64,000 bases of DNA. Source: JAJDTT01 sp965116695. GTDB taxonomy: Bacteria; Acidobacteriota; UBA6911; RPQK01; JAJDTT01. The position numbers were made by a program, and so were the translations under genes. Below are positions 45,191 through 57,300 of this stretch, piece after piece (within the stretch, counting starts at the first letter, position 1; each line of letters opens with the position of its first letter). The notes under the pieces are model-generated. The model saw nothing but the letters and a program-made list of their open reading frames with translations, was not told where the DNA came from and did no database searches. The stretch lies in the NCBI GenBank assembly GCA_965116695.1, contig OZ220706.1, forward strand, positions 1,054,001 through 1,118,000, in the 5' to 3' direction.

Positions 45191-48100
45191 ATGCGAAAAA
45201 GCGGCTTATGCCTCCTGTTGCTGTCCATCGGCCTGCTCGTCGAAAAAGACCTGTTCTCACAAGGATTCCAGGGAACCGTCCGGGGTGAGGTCCGGGATCC
45301 CACGGGCGGTGTGATCCCCGGCGCAACCGTCACTCTTGCCAATGATCGAACAGGTGAGACCCGGACCCAGATCAGTTCCGACGCCGGCGGTTACGATTTC
45401 CCCCACCTGCTGGTTTCCACCTACACCCTCAGCGTCGAGCTGTCCGGATTCAAGAAGTACGTGCGCCCCGGCATCGTGGTCCGGGCCAATCAGGTGTCGG
45501 AGGTCAAGGTCCGGTTGGAACTGGGCGAGCTCAACGAGATCGTGACCGTCTCGGCCGGAGCCGACCTGGTGCAGACCGAAGATTCCCAGTTGACGGGCGG
45601 CACTTTCGGCGCCCGGGAGATCATGGAGCTTCCCCTGGCCGATCCGGCCGGGAGCGGAGGGAATCCCATCGGCCTGGCCATCCACGCTCCCGGCACCACC
45701 ACCCAGTCCGGGGGCGTGGTGGGAGAAGGAGGGTCGATCGGAGGCAACCGGCCGCGCCAGAACAACTTCGTCGTCGACGGCGTCGACAACAACGACCCCA
45801 CCAACACAGGCAGTCTGGCCCCCGTCATCCAGGAGGCGGTGGAGGAATTCAGCCTGTTGACCAACCAGTTCAGCGCCGAATACGGCCACTCCACGGCCGG
45901 CCAGTTCATCACGACCACCAAGTCCGGGACCAACGAGTGGCATGGGCGAGCCTGGTGGTTCAACCAGAACCGGCACACCAACTCGCTGGACAACTTGACC
46001 CGGGCCGCCTCTGGGCCGGGCGGCCGCAAGCCCCGTTACGACTGGAACCGCTTCGGGGGCCAGTTGGGAGGTCCGCTGCTGAAGGACAAGTGGTTCATTT
46101 TCGGCGCCTACGAGTACCGGAACCTCACCCTGGACGGAACCTCTCCGGGGCAGATCCTGGGACCCACAAGCGCGGGCCTCGCCCGGTTGCGCAATCTGGC
46201 GGCAGAGCCGGGCACCGGCGTCAGTCCCGTGAGCGTGGGCATCATCGCGGACCACGTCCCCGCCGCCCCGGCCGCCACCTCCACCGCGACGGTTCTCAAC
46301 GAAGCCACGGGGCAGCGGGTCCCCATCGAACTGGGAGTTCTGTCGTTGTCGGCGCCCCAGTTCGATCGAACGCACCTGTTCCTGATCAGCAGCGACTATC
46401 AGACGGACCGCCACCGCATCAGCACCCGGTACCACTACAGCCGGAACCGGCAGGTGGCGGCCGGCGATCTCCCCGTGGCCCGATTCAACAGCGGCGTCTT
46501 CACCGACACTCAGCGGGTCACGGTCAGTGACGTCTTCACCCTCGGTCCCACCAGAATCAACGAACTGCGAGTCGGCTACAATCGCAACGCCGCCGGGTTC
46601 CCGGTGGACCTGCCCCCTGCCCCGGGTCCCACCGACACCTTCGGCAACTACAACATCAACGACATCAGCCTGTTCATCGGCCCCCGCGGAACCTTCCCGC
46701 AAGGGGGAACCGACAACGTGTACCAGGTCAGTGAGAACTTCAGTTGGAGCGTGGGCTCACACACCTTCAAGATGGGAGCGGACTACAGAAACATCATCGC
46801 CGGCAGCCTGTTCCTCCCGCGCGGACGGGGCGAGTACACCTACGCGGACCTGGACGAGTTCGTCCGCGACCGGTTCCCCAGCGTCGTGGCCATCCGCGGC
46901 GTGGGCACCGGGTTCTTCGCCCAGAACCGTACGGCGATGTTCGGATACTTCCAGGACAACTGGCAGATCCATCCTCACCTGACTCTGGATCTCGGCCTCC
47001 GCTACGAATACACCCAGGTGGCCCGGGACACGGCCCTGCAGGATCTCAATGCCCTGTCCAACATCGAATCCATTCGGGAGGAGGTCTTCACGCCGCAACT
47101 CTTGAGCTCGCTCGGCGTCAGCCCGGATTCTCCTCTTCTGGGCGCCAGGATCTTCGATTCCCTGCCCCAGCGGCATCAGTCGGCGCTCCTGAACTTCGTG
47201 GGGGAATCGCTCATCTTCCGCAAGCCGCAGGCGGACCGAAACAACTGGGCTCCCCGGATCGGCTTCGCCTGGGACCTCTTCGGGACGCACAAGACCTCCC
47301 TCCGGGGAGGCGTCGGAGTCGCCCACGACGTTATTTTCGGCAACCTGCCGTTGCTGCAATTGCCGGCCCAGATCCAGGCGGAGAATCGCGAAACCAATGC
47401 CTGCGCCATCCGTCCCTCTCCGGGATGGTGCGCCCTGGTGGGCACCGGCGGCGATCCTCTGAGCGCGGACATTCGACACTCCACCCTGGGATTCCTGGCG
47501 GGCGGCGGCCTGTTGACCAGCCTCCCCGCAACCACCTTCACCGACACCTACGTCGCACGGGCCGCCAGCGGAGCGTACGTGCGCGACGACGTGGCGCCCG
47601 AAACCTACACCTGGTCCGCGGCCCTGCAACACGAACTGTGGGGCGACTACCTGATCGAAGCCCGCTACGTCGGCAACCATGCGATCCGCCTTCCGGTGCA
47701 ACGGTGGAAGAGCGCGGGACTCCCCAATCCCTCCCGCCTTCCCACCTTCTTCAGCGAGTCGGATGCCCTGGCGCAGGACTTCCGGGGCGCTCCGACGCTG
47801 GGCGATTTCCTCAAGGGAAGGCGCTCCACCGCCCGGGACGGAACTCCCCTGGGCCTGGGACTGTTGCTATGGCCCTACGGGTTCGCCGGGGTGGTGACGG
47901 AGTTCGCGTCCGAAGGCCAGAGCTGGTACCACGGGGGATCGCTGCTGTTCCGGAAAAGGTTTTCCAAGGGATTCTCGTTCAACGCCAACTACACCTGGAG
48001 CAAGACCATCGACTTCATCGAAAACGACCTGTTCACCAGCTTCATGAATCCCCGCCGGCCCTTCGATCATCTGAACATCGCCGCCGGCCGGGGACTTTCG

Positions 48101-48790
48101 GGACTGCACCATGCTCACAAGTTCTCGGTCAGTTGGCTCTGGAACATTCCCGGAGGCAAACTTGGAAACCGGTTTCTCAACGGCTTGACCCGCGGCTGGC
48201 AGATCAACGGAACCTACCTGGCCGAGAGCGGGCAACCTCTCACCATCATCTCCCGCCGGGACCTGAATGGAGACTTCGACACGGCGGGCGACACGGCCAT
48301 CGAGAATCCCCAGGGCCGCGGGCAGACCGGGACGGACGTGAACTTCGTCTGCCGTCAAGGGACCGGAATCGGAATCGCGGGGAGTGCGGCCCAGTGCGGA
48401 GGTCCGGACAACGTGGTGGGGTATGTTGCCCGGGATCCGAGGGCCCGGTACGTCCGGGGAGGGACGGGCGCCCTGACCAACATGGGCCGGGGCACGTTTC
48501 TCTCACCCGGGATCAACGTCTGGAATCTCGGCCTTTTCAGGAACCTGGAAATTCCGGGCCAGGAAGGAATGCGGCTGCAGATTCGCGCCGAGTTGTGGAA
48601 CGCCTTCAATCACCCCAACACCATCGTGGGGAACGGGTCCGTGTTCAACACCACGGTGAATGCCACCGGCTTCCCCGGATACGTCACTCCCGGCACCGGC
48701 CAATTCCTGGACAAGACCATCTTCAGCGGCGGCATGGGCAACGCGCCGTTCCAGCGGATCGTGCAATGGGGGCTTCGGTTGATCTTCTGA
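45191..48790 (+). CDS. Oar-like TonB-dependent receptor with carboxypeptidase regulatory-like domain
   Basis: A 1199-residue outer-membrane receptor. The signal is followed by a carboxypeptidase-regulatory-like domain (VRGEVRDPTGGVIPGATVTL, about 30-115), a plug domain with NNFVVDGVDNNDPTNTGSLA, and a C-terminal beta-barrel ending VQWGLRLIF with the terminal aromatic residue of outer-membrane proteins. Oar-type receptors in Acidobacteria are numerous and are thought to import glycans or peptides. No TonB/ExbBD genes are nearby. The ATG follows weak ribosome-binding sequence. Confidence 0.95.
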   Translation: MRKSGLCLLLLSIGLLVEKDLFSQGFQGTVRGEVRDPTGGVIPGATVTLANDRTGETRTQISSDAGGYDFPHLLVSTYTLSVELSGFKKYVRPGIVVRANQVSEVKVRLELGELNEIVTVSAGADLVQTEDSQLTGGTFGAREIMELPLADPAGSGGNPIGLAIHAPGTTTQSGGVVGEGGSIGGNRPRQNNFVVDGVDNNDPTNTGSLAPVIQEAVEEFSLLTNQFSAEYGHSTAGQFITTTKSGTNEWHGRAWWFNQNRHTNSLDNLTRAASGPGGRKPRYDWNRFGGQLGGPLLKDKWFIFGAYEYRNLTLDGTSPGQILGPTSAGLARLRNLAAEPGTGVSPVSVGIIADHVPAAPAATSTATVLNEATGQRVPIELGVLSLSAPQFDRTHLFLISSDYQTDRHRISTRYHYSRNRQVAAGDLPVARFNSGVFTDTQRVTVSDVFTLGPTRINELRVGYNRNAAGFPVDLPPAPGPTDTFGNYNINDISLFIGPRGTFPQGGTDNVYQVSENFSWSVGSHTFKMGADYRNIIAGSLFLPRGRGEYTYADLDEFVRDRFPSVVAIRGVGTGFFAQNRTAMFGYFQDNWQIHPHLTLDLGLRYEYTQVARDTALQDLNALSNIESIREEVFTPQLLSSLGVSPDSPLLGARIFDSLPQRHQSALLNFVGESLIFRKPQADRNNWAPRIGFAWDLFGTHKTSLRGGVGVAHDVIFGNLPLLQLPAQIQAENRETNACAIRPSPGWCALVGTGGDPLSADIRHSTLGFLAGGGLLTSLPATTFTDTYVARAASGAYVRDDVAPETYTWSAALQHELWGDYLIEARYVGNHAIRLPVQRWKSAGLPNPSRLPTFFSESDALAQDFRGAPTLGDFLKGRRSTARDGTPLGLGLLLWPYGFAGVVTEFASEGQSWYHGGSLLFRKRFSKGFSFNANYTWSKTIDFIENDLFTSFMNPRRPFDHLNIAAGRGLSGLHHAHKFSVSWLWNIPGGKLGNRFLNGLTRGWQINGTYLAESGQPLTIISRRDLNGDFDTAGDTAIENPQGRGQTGTDVNFVCRQGTGIGIAGSAAQCGGPDNVVGYVARDPRARYVRGGTGALTNMGRGTFLSPGINVWNLGLFRNLEIPGQEGMRLQIRAELWNAFNHPNTIVGNGSVFNTTVNATGFPGYVTPGTGQFLDKTIFSGGMGNAPFQRIVQWGLRLIF

Positions 48791-48824
48791 TCCCAGGTGG
48801 TGCGAACAACCACGTCATCCCGCG

Positions 48825-49316
48825 TCAACCATCTGCCGACGGAGGATCGTCCTCCCCCTGCAGCCATCGGACCAAAGCCTTGTTCGGGTCGGCGATCTCG
48901 TCGACGGACGTGAACCAGTAGTCCTCCCAACCCGTCTTCGGCAGACCCGTGAACAGCATCAGGTTGAGGGGATATTCCTCGCTGTCGGTGCAGCGGCGGA
49001 AGTCGTCACGGAACAGGAACACCGGCTTCTCCCAGGCGATGGCCAAACCGAGCTCCACCATGACCCCTTCGTCCGGAGGACAGCCGTTGACCACCCCGAA
49101 GAAGCCGTCCGCATCTCTCACGTCCCGGACATCGGCCTGACCGATCCGGTAGGCCCACCCCGGTGTGTGGTCGACCTGGTTGTTGCGTGCGAACGGCTCC
49201 CAGACCTCGGCTCCAACTCCCGCCAAAGCGGCCACCAGGAGCGCCAGCGGCCCTTCACGCTGCTGCCGGGAAAAGCCGTACGGATTGGCCAGATACAGAG
49301 TTTTCCTGGATTTCAT
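48825..49316 (-). CDS. Nucleoside 2-deoxyribosyltransferase-like protein
   Basis: A 163-residue protein from ATG 49316 (a TTG two codons upstream also fits). Family features are TLYLANPYGFSRQQREG at the start, the DADGFFGVVNG motif and VMVELGLAIAWEKPVFLFRD, as in enzymes that exchange or cleave the base of deoxynucleosides. DPNKALVRWLQGEDD lies near the end. It probably acts in nucleotide salvage. It is convergent with the Oar gene, and about 180 bases with no recognisable feature separate it from the stop of recQ at 49497. Confidence 0.88.
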   Translation of the reverse strand: MKSRKTLYLANPYGFSRQQREGPLALLVAALAGVGAEVWEPFARNNQVDHTPGWAYRIGQADVRDVRDADGFFGVVNGCPPDEGVMVELGLAIAWEKPVFLFRDDFRRCTDSEEYPLNLMLFTGLPKTGWEDYWFTSVDEIADPNKALVRWLQGEDDPPSADG

Positions 49317-49496
49317 AATCAAGTCTCAGATCGCCTCGCCGGTCGCTCGACCCCCACCGGATTGGTGGGCCCAACGGCTCTCAGGTGGAGAAAGCAGCAC
49401 CATTTCTCCTTTCGTCCGCGCCACCGATAACACCCAATGGCGATCCCTTCAGGCAAAAGGTGTTCAACCGATTCCGGGGTTGAAACTTCGGTTCCA

Positions 49497-51923
<2,427 letters not shown>

Positions 51924-51947
51924 GTCGATCGAGACTCTCCGGAATCA

Positions 51948-52421
51948 CTAACGCCCCACATCCCGAATCGACTTCCCGAATTCGTTTTCCCAGTCGCTGA
52001 CCATCTCGAAATCGCTCTGGGTCACCCTCCAGGACCCATTCTCCCGCTCCAGCAGGAAGGACTGACGGGTGTTGCGGTCGTCGTAGACCGTCTCGGTCAG
52101 GACGCGGACCTGGTCCGGACCCAGTTCCTCCTGGCCCAGAATGGCCAGGCCTTTGACGGCGCTTCCCCGCCTCCTGAGCCACTCCGACAGCCAAGGCGCC
52201 GAATCCCGTGCCAACAGGTCCTCCAGGCGCCTCCTCAGGTCTCCGCCGAAGCACTCCTCGAGCGCCTCGACGTCGCCGCGCTCCATGGCCTGGACCATGG
52301 CGATCAGGACGTCGTCCGGGCTCTCTTCCCTTTCCGTTTGCGTGACGGGCATCTCGCGCGTGACGAAATAGAGGAAGCAGCCCAGGATCGCCAGCAGGGA
52401 GAACCATTTCCTGGGTTCCAT
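51948..52421 (-). CDS. Membrane-anchored NTF2-like hypothetical protein
   Basis: A 157-residue protein from ATG 52421, which has GGGGAGG about 6 bases upstream; a longer frame starts 30 codons earlier. One N-terminal membrane helix (WFSLLAILGCFLYFV) is followed by a soluble domain with a VLIAMVQAMERGDVEALEE opening and terminal beta strands (FLLERENGSWRVTQSDF), typical of SnoaL/NTF2-like cones. It lies 37 bases downstream of the HflK-like gene. Likely a periplasmic partner of the SPFH proteins. The function is unknown. Confidence 0.65.
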   Translation of the reverse strand: MEPRKWFSLLAILGCFLYFVTREMPVTQTEREESPDDVLIAMVQAMERGDVEALEECFGGDLRRRLEDLLARDSAPWLSEWLRRRGSAVKGLAILGQEELGPDQVRVLTETVYDDRNTRQSFLLERENGSWRVTQSDFEMVSDWENEFGKSIRDVGR

Positions 52422-52458
52422 CTCCGCCTCCCCGAAGGTCCGTCTCGCCGGCTTTTCG

Positions 52459-53382
52459 TCACTCCTCCACCGCGAAGATATCCAGGTCCAGACCCTGCCG
52501 GCTTCCGGCATCGTCCAGAATGACCTTGCGGGTGCGGGGCAGGATCTCCTCCATGGCCTCCAGGAAGAGGCGCGCCGTGGTGACGGTGGGATGGCGCCGG
52601 TACTCTCCCCACAGGCTCAGGAAATGCTGCGATTCGCCCTGGGCCCGGTCCACCACCTCCCGGCCGTAGATTCGGGCCTGCTGGAGGTTTTCCTGGGCCT
52701 GACCCCGGGTTCGAGGCAACAATTCGCTGGAATATCCCCGGGCCTCCTGCACGATCCGGTTCCGGTCCTCCCTGGCGTCGGCCACCTCCAGGAAGGCATC
52801 GCGGACCTGTTCGGGAGGACGGACCTGCTCCAGGGCCAGGGCGGTCACGGCCACGCCCAACGCCAGGCGGTCCGCCTCGTGCTGCAGATCCTCCCGGACA
52901 CGATTCTGGATCTCGATGCGGCCCGTGGTGAGCACGTCGTCGACGCCCCGGATCGCCACGGCTCGGGAGAGGGAACGATAGAGGAGAACCTCCAGGACCC
53001 GGGGAAGATCCCGGGACCGGTACAGGTACCGGCCCGGATCCTGGACGTAATACTGAATGGAGGCCCGGACCTGGACCAGGTTCTGGTCGCCGCTCAACAG
53101 GGAGTCGTCCTCCGTCAGGACCCGTACTCCCAGGGCCCGGTCCAGATCGGTGCCCCCGACGGTGAGGCGCTGGGCCTCATTCGTCTTCATCAGGATCACC
53201 TCCTCCAGGGGGTACGGAACAGCGTACTGCAGACCCGGTTGGATCCGCCCCGGAAGCAGGCGGCCCAACCGCAACTTCACCGCCTGTCGATCGGTGGGGA
53301 CATAGTAGATCCCGGACGCCAGGTACAGGGCGATCAACACCGACGACAGCAGCAGGCAGTTCTGCCGCAACCAGGTTCTCAC
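52459..53382 (-). CDS. HflK-like SPFH protein (second locus)
   Basis: A 307-residue band-7 protein starting at GTG within the stop of the HflC-like gene (GTGA). The opening is a membrane helix (about 9-27) followed by VPTDRQAVKLRLGRLLPGRI and QPGLQYAVPYPLEEV. An ISPFH core with RASIQYYVQDPGRYLYRSRD and a coiled coil (TRGQAQENLQQARIYGREVV) follow, ending with LFLEAMEEILPRTRKVILDD. It resembles HflK more than HflC. It is the third SPFH gene of the operon that begins with the ATPase fusion. It does not replace the canonical hflK at 36.5 kb. Confidence 0.9.
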   Translation of the reverse strand: MRTWLRQNCLLLSSVLIALYLASGIYYVPTDRQAVKLRLGRLLPGRIQPGLQYAVPYPLEEVILMKTNEAQRLTVGGTDLDRALGVRVLTEDDSLLSGDQNLVQVRASIQYYVQDPGRYLYRSRDLPRVLEVLLYRSLSRAVAIRGVDDVLTTGRIEIQNRVREDLQHEADRLALGVAVTALALEQVRPPEQVRDAFLEVADAREDRNRIVQEARGYSSELLPRTRGQAQENLQQARIYGREVVDRAQGESQHFLSLWGEYRRHPTVTTARLFLEAMEEILPRTRKVILDDAGSRQGLDLDIFAVEE

Positions 53383-54326
53383 CGGGCCAACCTTCCGTTG
53401 CGTCCCTCGGTCAGCAATTTGAGCAACTCGGAGTCGGCCGAGAGGACCGCGGTGGTCTTGTCGTCCAGGATCCGCTGATAGGCTTCCAGCGTCCTTATCA
53501 TCTGGTAGAACTCGGGGTCCCGGGAATAGGCCCTTCCGTAGATCCGGGTGGCCTGCGCGTCCGCCTCGCCCCGGATGATCTCCGTCTGTTTGTACGCCGC
53601 CGACAGTAGTTCCTCAGCTTGCCGATCTGCCTCGGCCCGGATCTTGCGGGCCTCCTCCTCTCCTTCGGCCCGGTACTTCTTGGCGATGCGGTCCCGTTCG
53701 GCCCGCATCCGGGCATAGACGCTCTCACGGTTCTGGGTGGGGAGGTTGATCCGCTTCACGTCCACGGACGCGATCCGAATTCCGTAACGTTGGCGGGAGG
53801 TCTCGTTGCACTCTCGCGTGAGCTGCTCCATCAAGGTCTCCAGGCGGACCTGTTCCGGTTCCGTGGCCACCAGCTCGGAAAGCTCGGTCCGGCCCAGATC
53901 GGCGGAGACCGACGACCACACCATGTCATGCAGGCGCATCTCCGCCCCGGAGCGGTCCCCCACGGTCCGCAGATACAGGAGCGGCTCCTGGACCTGCCAG
54001 ATCACGTAGGTCTCCACCAGCAGATTCTTCTTGTCCCGGGTCAGGTACTCGGAGGGCCGGGGATTGTACAGGTGCAGACGTTTGTCGATGCGGGTCAGCC
54101 CCTGGAAGAACCACTTGATCCGGAGTCCCGCCTCCTTGTACTCGGCGACGGGCCGGCCGAACTGGGTGACCAGGACCATCTCCTCCTCGTTCACCGTGAA
54201 CAGGCTCCGGTACGACACCATCAACAGGACCACGATCCAGAAGACTTTGCTTCGGATCACTGTTCCGGTTCGGATCGGTTGCCTGCTCTTCCCGCCGTCC
54301 GCGGGTGCCTTCACTGGGTAATGCAT
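53379..54326 (-). CDS. HflC-like SPFH protein (second locus)
   Basis: A 315-residue protein from ATG 54326; upstream frame is shadow. One membrane helix (VFWIVVLLMVSYRSLF) is followed by TVNEEEMVLVTQFGRPVAEY and AGLRIKWFFQGLTRIDKRLH, as in HflC. The coiled coil includes AERDRIAKKYRAEGEEEARK, and the C-terminus has FYQMIRTLEAYQRILDDKTT. It lies 7 bases after the stop of the ATPase-HflK fusion and overlaps the next SPFH gene. It would pair with the fused HflK domain as HflC pairs with HflK. Confidence 0.92.
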   Translation of the reverse strand: MHYPVKAPADGGKSRQPIRTGTVIRSKVFWIVVLLMVSYRSLFTVNEEEMVLVTQFGRPVAEYKEAGLRIKWFFQGLTRIDKRLHLYNPRPSEYLTRDKKNLLVETYVIWQVQEPLLYLRTVGDRSGAEMRLHDMVWSSVSADLGRTELSELVATEPEQVRLETLMEQLTRECNETSRQRYGIRIASVDVKRINLPTQNRESVYARMRAERDRIAKKYRAEGEEEARKIRAEADRQAEELLSAAYKQTEIIRGEADAQATRIYGRAYSRDPEFYQMIRTLEAYQRILDDKTTAVLSADSELLKLLTEGRNGRLAR

Positions 54327-54333
54327 CTCCGGG

Positions 54334-57300
54334 TCATCTCCCGCTGGCGGAGACCGCCTTCTCCAGGTCTCCCAAATTGAACACCGAGTTACGGAACAGC
54401 AGCATCTTCCGCCGTCCCGAGCCCTGGTCCAGGATGTACTTCTTTTTACCCGCCAAACCCGCCTCGACCGCCTCCAGGTAGACACGGATCCGGGTCGTCT
54501 CGGGCGACAGGCGATAGGCGCCGTAACGCAGATCGAAGCGGCGGGACTCGCCTTCGGAACGTTGGACCCGGGAGACCGCATAGGCCCGGGCCTGGATCTG
54601 GCGCCCCTGGGCTTCACCCGCCGCGACGGGAACCCGCTCGTTGGCGTAGGCATGAGCCTCGTTGATCATGCGGCTCTTCTGCTCCAGGGCGCTGGCCACC
54701 TCCCGGAAGGCCCCCACCACCTCCAGCGCCGGATGCACGTCCTGGAGCTGGAATGCCTGGACCCGAACGCCCAAACCCAGGCGGTCCGCCTCCGATCGGA
54801 CCATCTCCATCGCCGCGGCCTCGATGGTGCGCCGGTCGAGGGCCAGAATCCGGTCCAGCTCCATGGTGGCCGCCACCTGGCGCAAGGCGCTCTCGCACAG
54901 GAACTGCAAGGTGGATTCCAGGTTCGAACTGGCGAAGAGGTATTGGTGGAAATCGGCGATGGCGTAGTGGACCACCGCGTTCACCTCCACCAGGTATTCG
55001 TCTCCCGTCAGCATGAGCGCCTCGTCTTCCCTCCTCAGATACCGTCCCTGGCGATGCTGAATGTTCCACTCGTAGGCGGCCGGCTCCCCTTCGGCCTCGG
55101 CCGCCGATTCGGAGATCCGGAAACCCAGTTCCACGGTGCGAACCTGCGCCGGCCGGAGCCGGTGGAGGGTCTCCACGGGCCAAGGCGCCACGTAGTGAAG
55201 GCCTGGTCCCAGCGAACCCTCGACCAGCCGGCCCAAGCGCTGGACCACTCCCACCTCTTCGGGCGCCAGCATCCGGATCCCGGAGAGCAGGTACGCCAGG
55301 ACGGCGGCGGCCCCGGCCCAGCGCAGAAGGGACCCTTTGCGATGGCCCGCCCAGTGAAGGAAGCGCCTGAAAAGACGGGCCGGATTCCGATGGTGCAACC
55401 AATGGAGGAGATCGTGCTGGAGATGGTGGAGGTCATGGCGGAAATGGCGGTACCGGTGGCCCAGGTGGTGCAACCGGTGGCGAAGCCCGTGGGGAAGCAT
55501 CTCCGACGGCCGGCGATCCAGCAGCTTGAGGGAATTCATCAGGACCAGGAACGAGGAACCCTGGTGGACGACGGCGGCGCCCACGGCGCTCAGGTACCCC
55601 CAGAAGGCGGCCATGACCGCGACCAGGTTGAAGACCAGGCCGAACCAGAAGATGTTGTCGTGAATGGTCTTGACGGCTCGGCGGCTCATGCGGATCAACG
55701 GCTTCAGGCGGTCGAGCCCTCCGTCGCCGACCAGAACCACGCCCGACGCGTCGGCTGCGATGTCGGTCCCCGTGTCCCCCATGGCGATGCCCACATGGGC
55801 GGCGGCCAGGGAGGGCGAATCGTTGACGCCGTCTCCCACCATGGCCACCCGGCGACCCTGGAGCTTGAGCTCCTCCAGATGGGCCAACTTCTCCTCCGGG
55901 AGCAGGCCGGCGTGCACCTGGGAGATCCCCACCTCCCGGGCGACCCGAAGGGCCGCCTTTTCGTTGTCTCCCGTCAGGAGCAGGGACTTCTGGACCCCCA
56001 GTTCGCGCAGTGAGGCCACCGCCCGGCCCGCCTCTTGCCGGGGCTGATCCTGCAGGAGCAGAACTCCGGCGGCCTGCCCTTCCCAACCCACCAGGACGGC
56101 GATACCTCCTTCGGACGCGGCTTGATCCAGAACTTCCCGCTCCGGCTTGGTGAGAGTGACTCCCTGCTGTTCCAGGAAGCGCGCGCTGCCGACCAGCACG
56201 GTCGGCCCCGCCTTGCCGCCGCCGGAAGGCACCGTCCCCTCCAGACCCAGACCCGCGTGCCTCTGAACCGACTCCCCGGGTGAGACGTCGAGCCCGCGGC
56301 TCTCGGCCGCCTCCCGAATCGCCTTGGCCAGCAGATGCTCGGAAAAGAATTCCAGGGAGGCCGCCCAACCCAGGATCGCGTCGGACCGGAATTCTCCGAA
56401 GGGGATCGCCCGCACCAGTTCGGGCCGGCCCCGGGTCAGGGTGCCGGTCTTGTCGAAGGCGAAGCAGTCGATCTTGGAGAGCTCCTCGATCTGGATCCCG
56501 CCTCGAACCACGATCCCCTTCCGGGCCAGAGCACTGATGGTGGCCAGCACCGCCGCCGGCGTGGCCAGGACCATGGCGCAGGGACAGGCCACGATAAGGA
56601 TCGCCACGGAGCGCATCCAGTCGCCCGTCACCACGTAACAGAGGACTGCGATTCCCAGCACCAGGGGCAAGAACCACTGGGCGTAGCGGTCCGCGGTCCG
56701 CTGGATGGGAGCTTTGCTCTCCCGGGCCTGGCGCACCAGCTCCACGATCCGGTTCAACACCGTGGTTTCGCCCACCTGGCGGGCCCGGACCAGGAGCCGG
56801 GCGGTCTGGTTCACGCTGCCGGCGTAGACCTGGTCGCGAACCGACCGCTCCCGGGGCACCGACTCGCCCGTGATGGAGCTCTCGTCCAGGAGCGATTCCC
56901 CTTCCAGGATGACGCCGTCCACCGGGACCCTTTCGCCGGGATAGACCACCACGCGGTCCTCCGGCCGGAGTTCTCCCAGAGCCACCCGCTCCTCGCCGTC
57001 GTCTCCCCAGCGATGGGCCTCCTGGGGCAGCAACGAGAGAAGCTGCGTCAGGTCGGTGTGGAACCTTTGGGAAGCGTAGGCCTCCAACGTCTCGCCCACG
57101 AGCATGATGTAGACCACCTCGGCGGCGGCCAGGTACTCGCCCACGTAGAGGGCGGCCAGAGCCGCCAGGGTCACCGCCTGATCGGCGCTGATCCGCCGGG
57201 AGATCACGTCCTGGAACGCCCGGTGGAAGGTGCTGTACCCGTAGAGGAAGGTCAGGACGATGCCCAGATCCCAGGGGAAGGGGGAAACGACCCACTCCTG

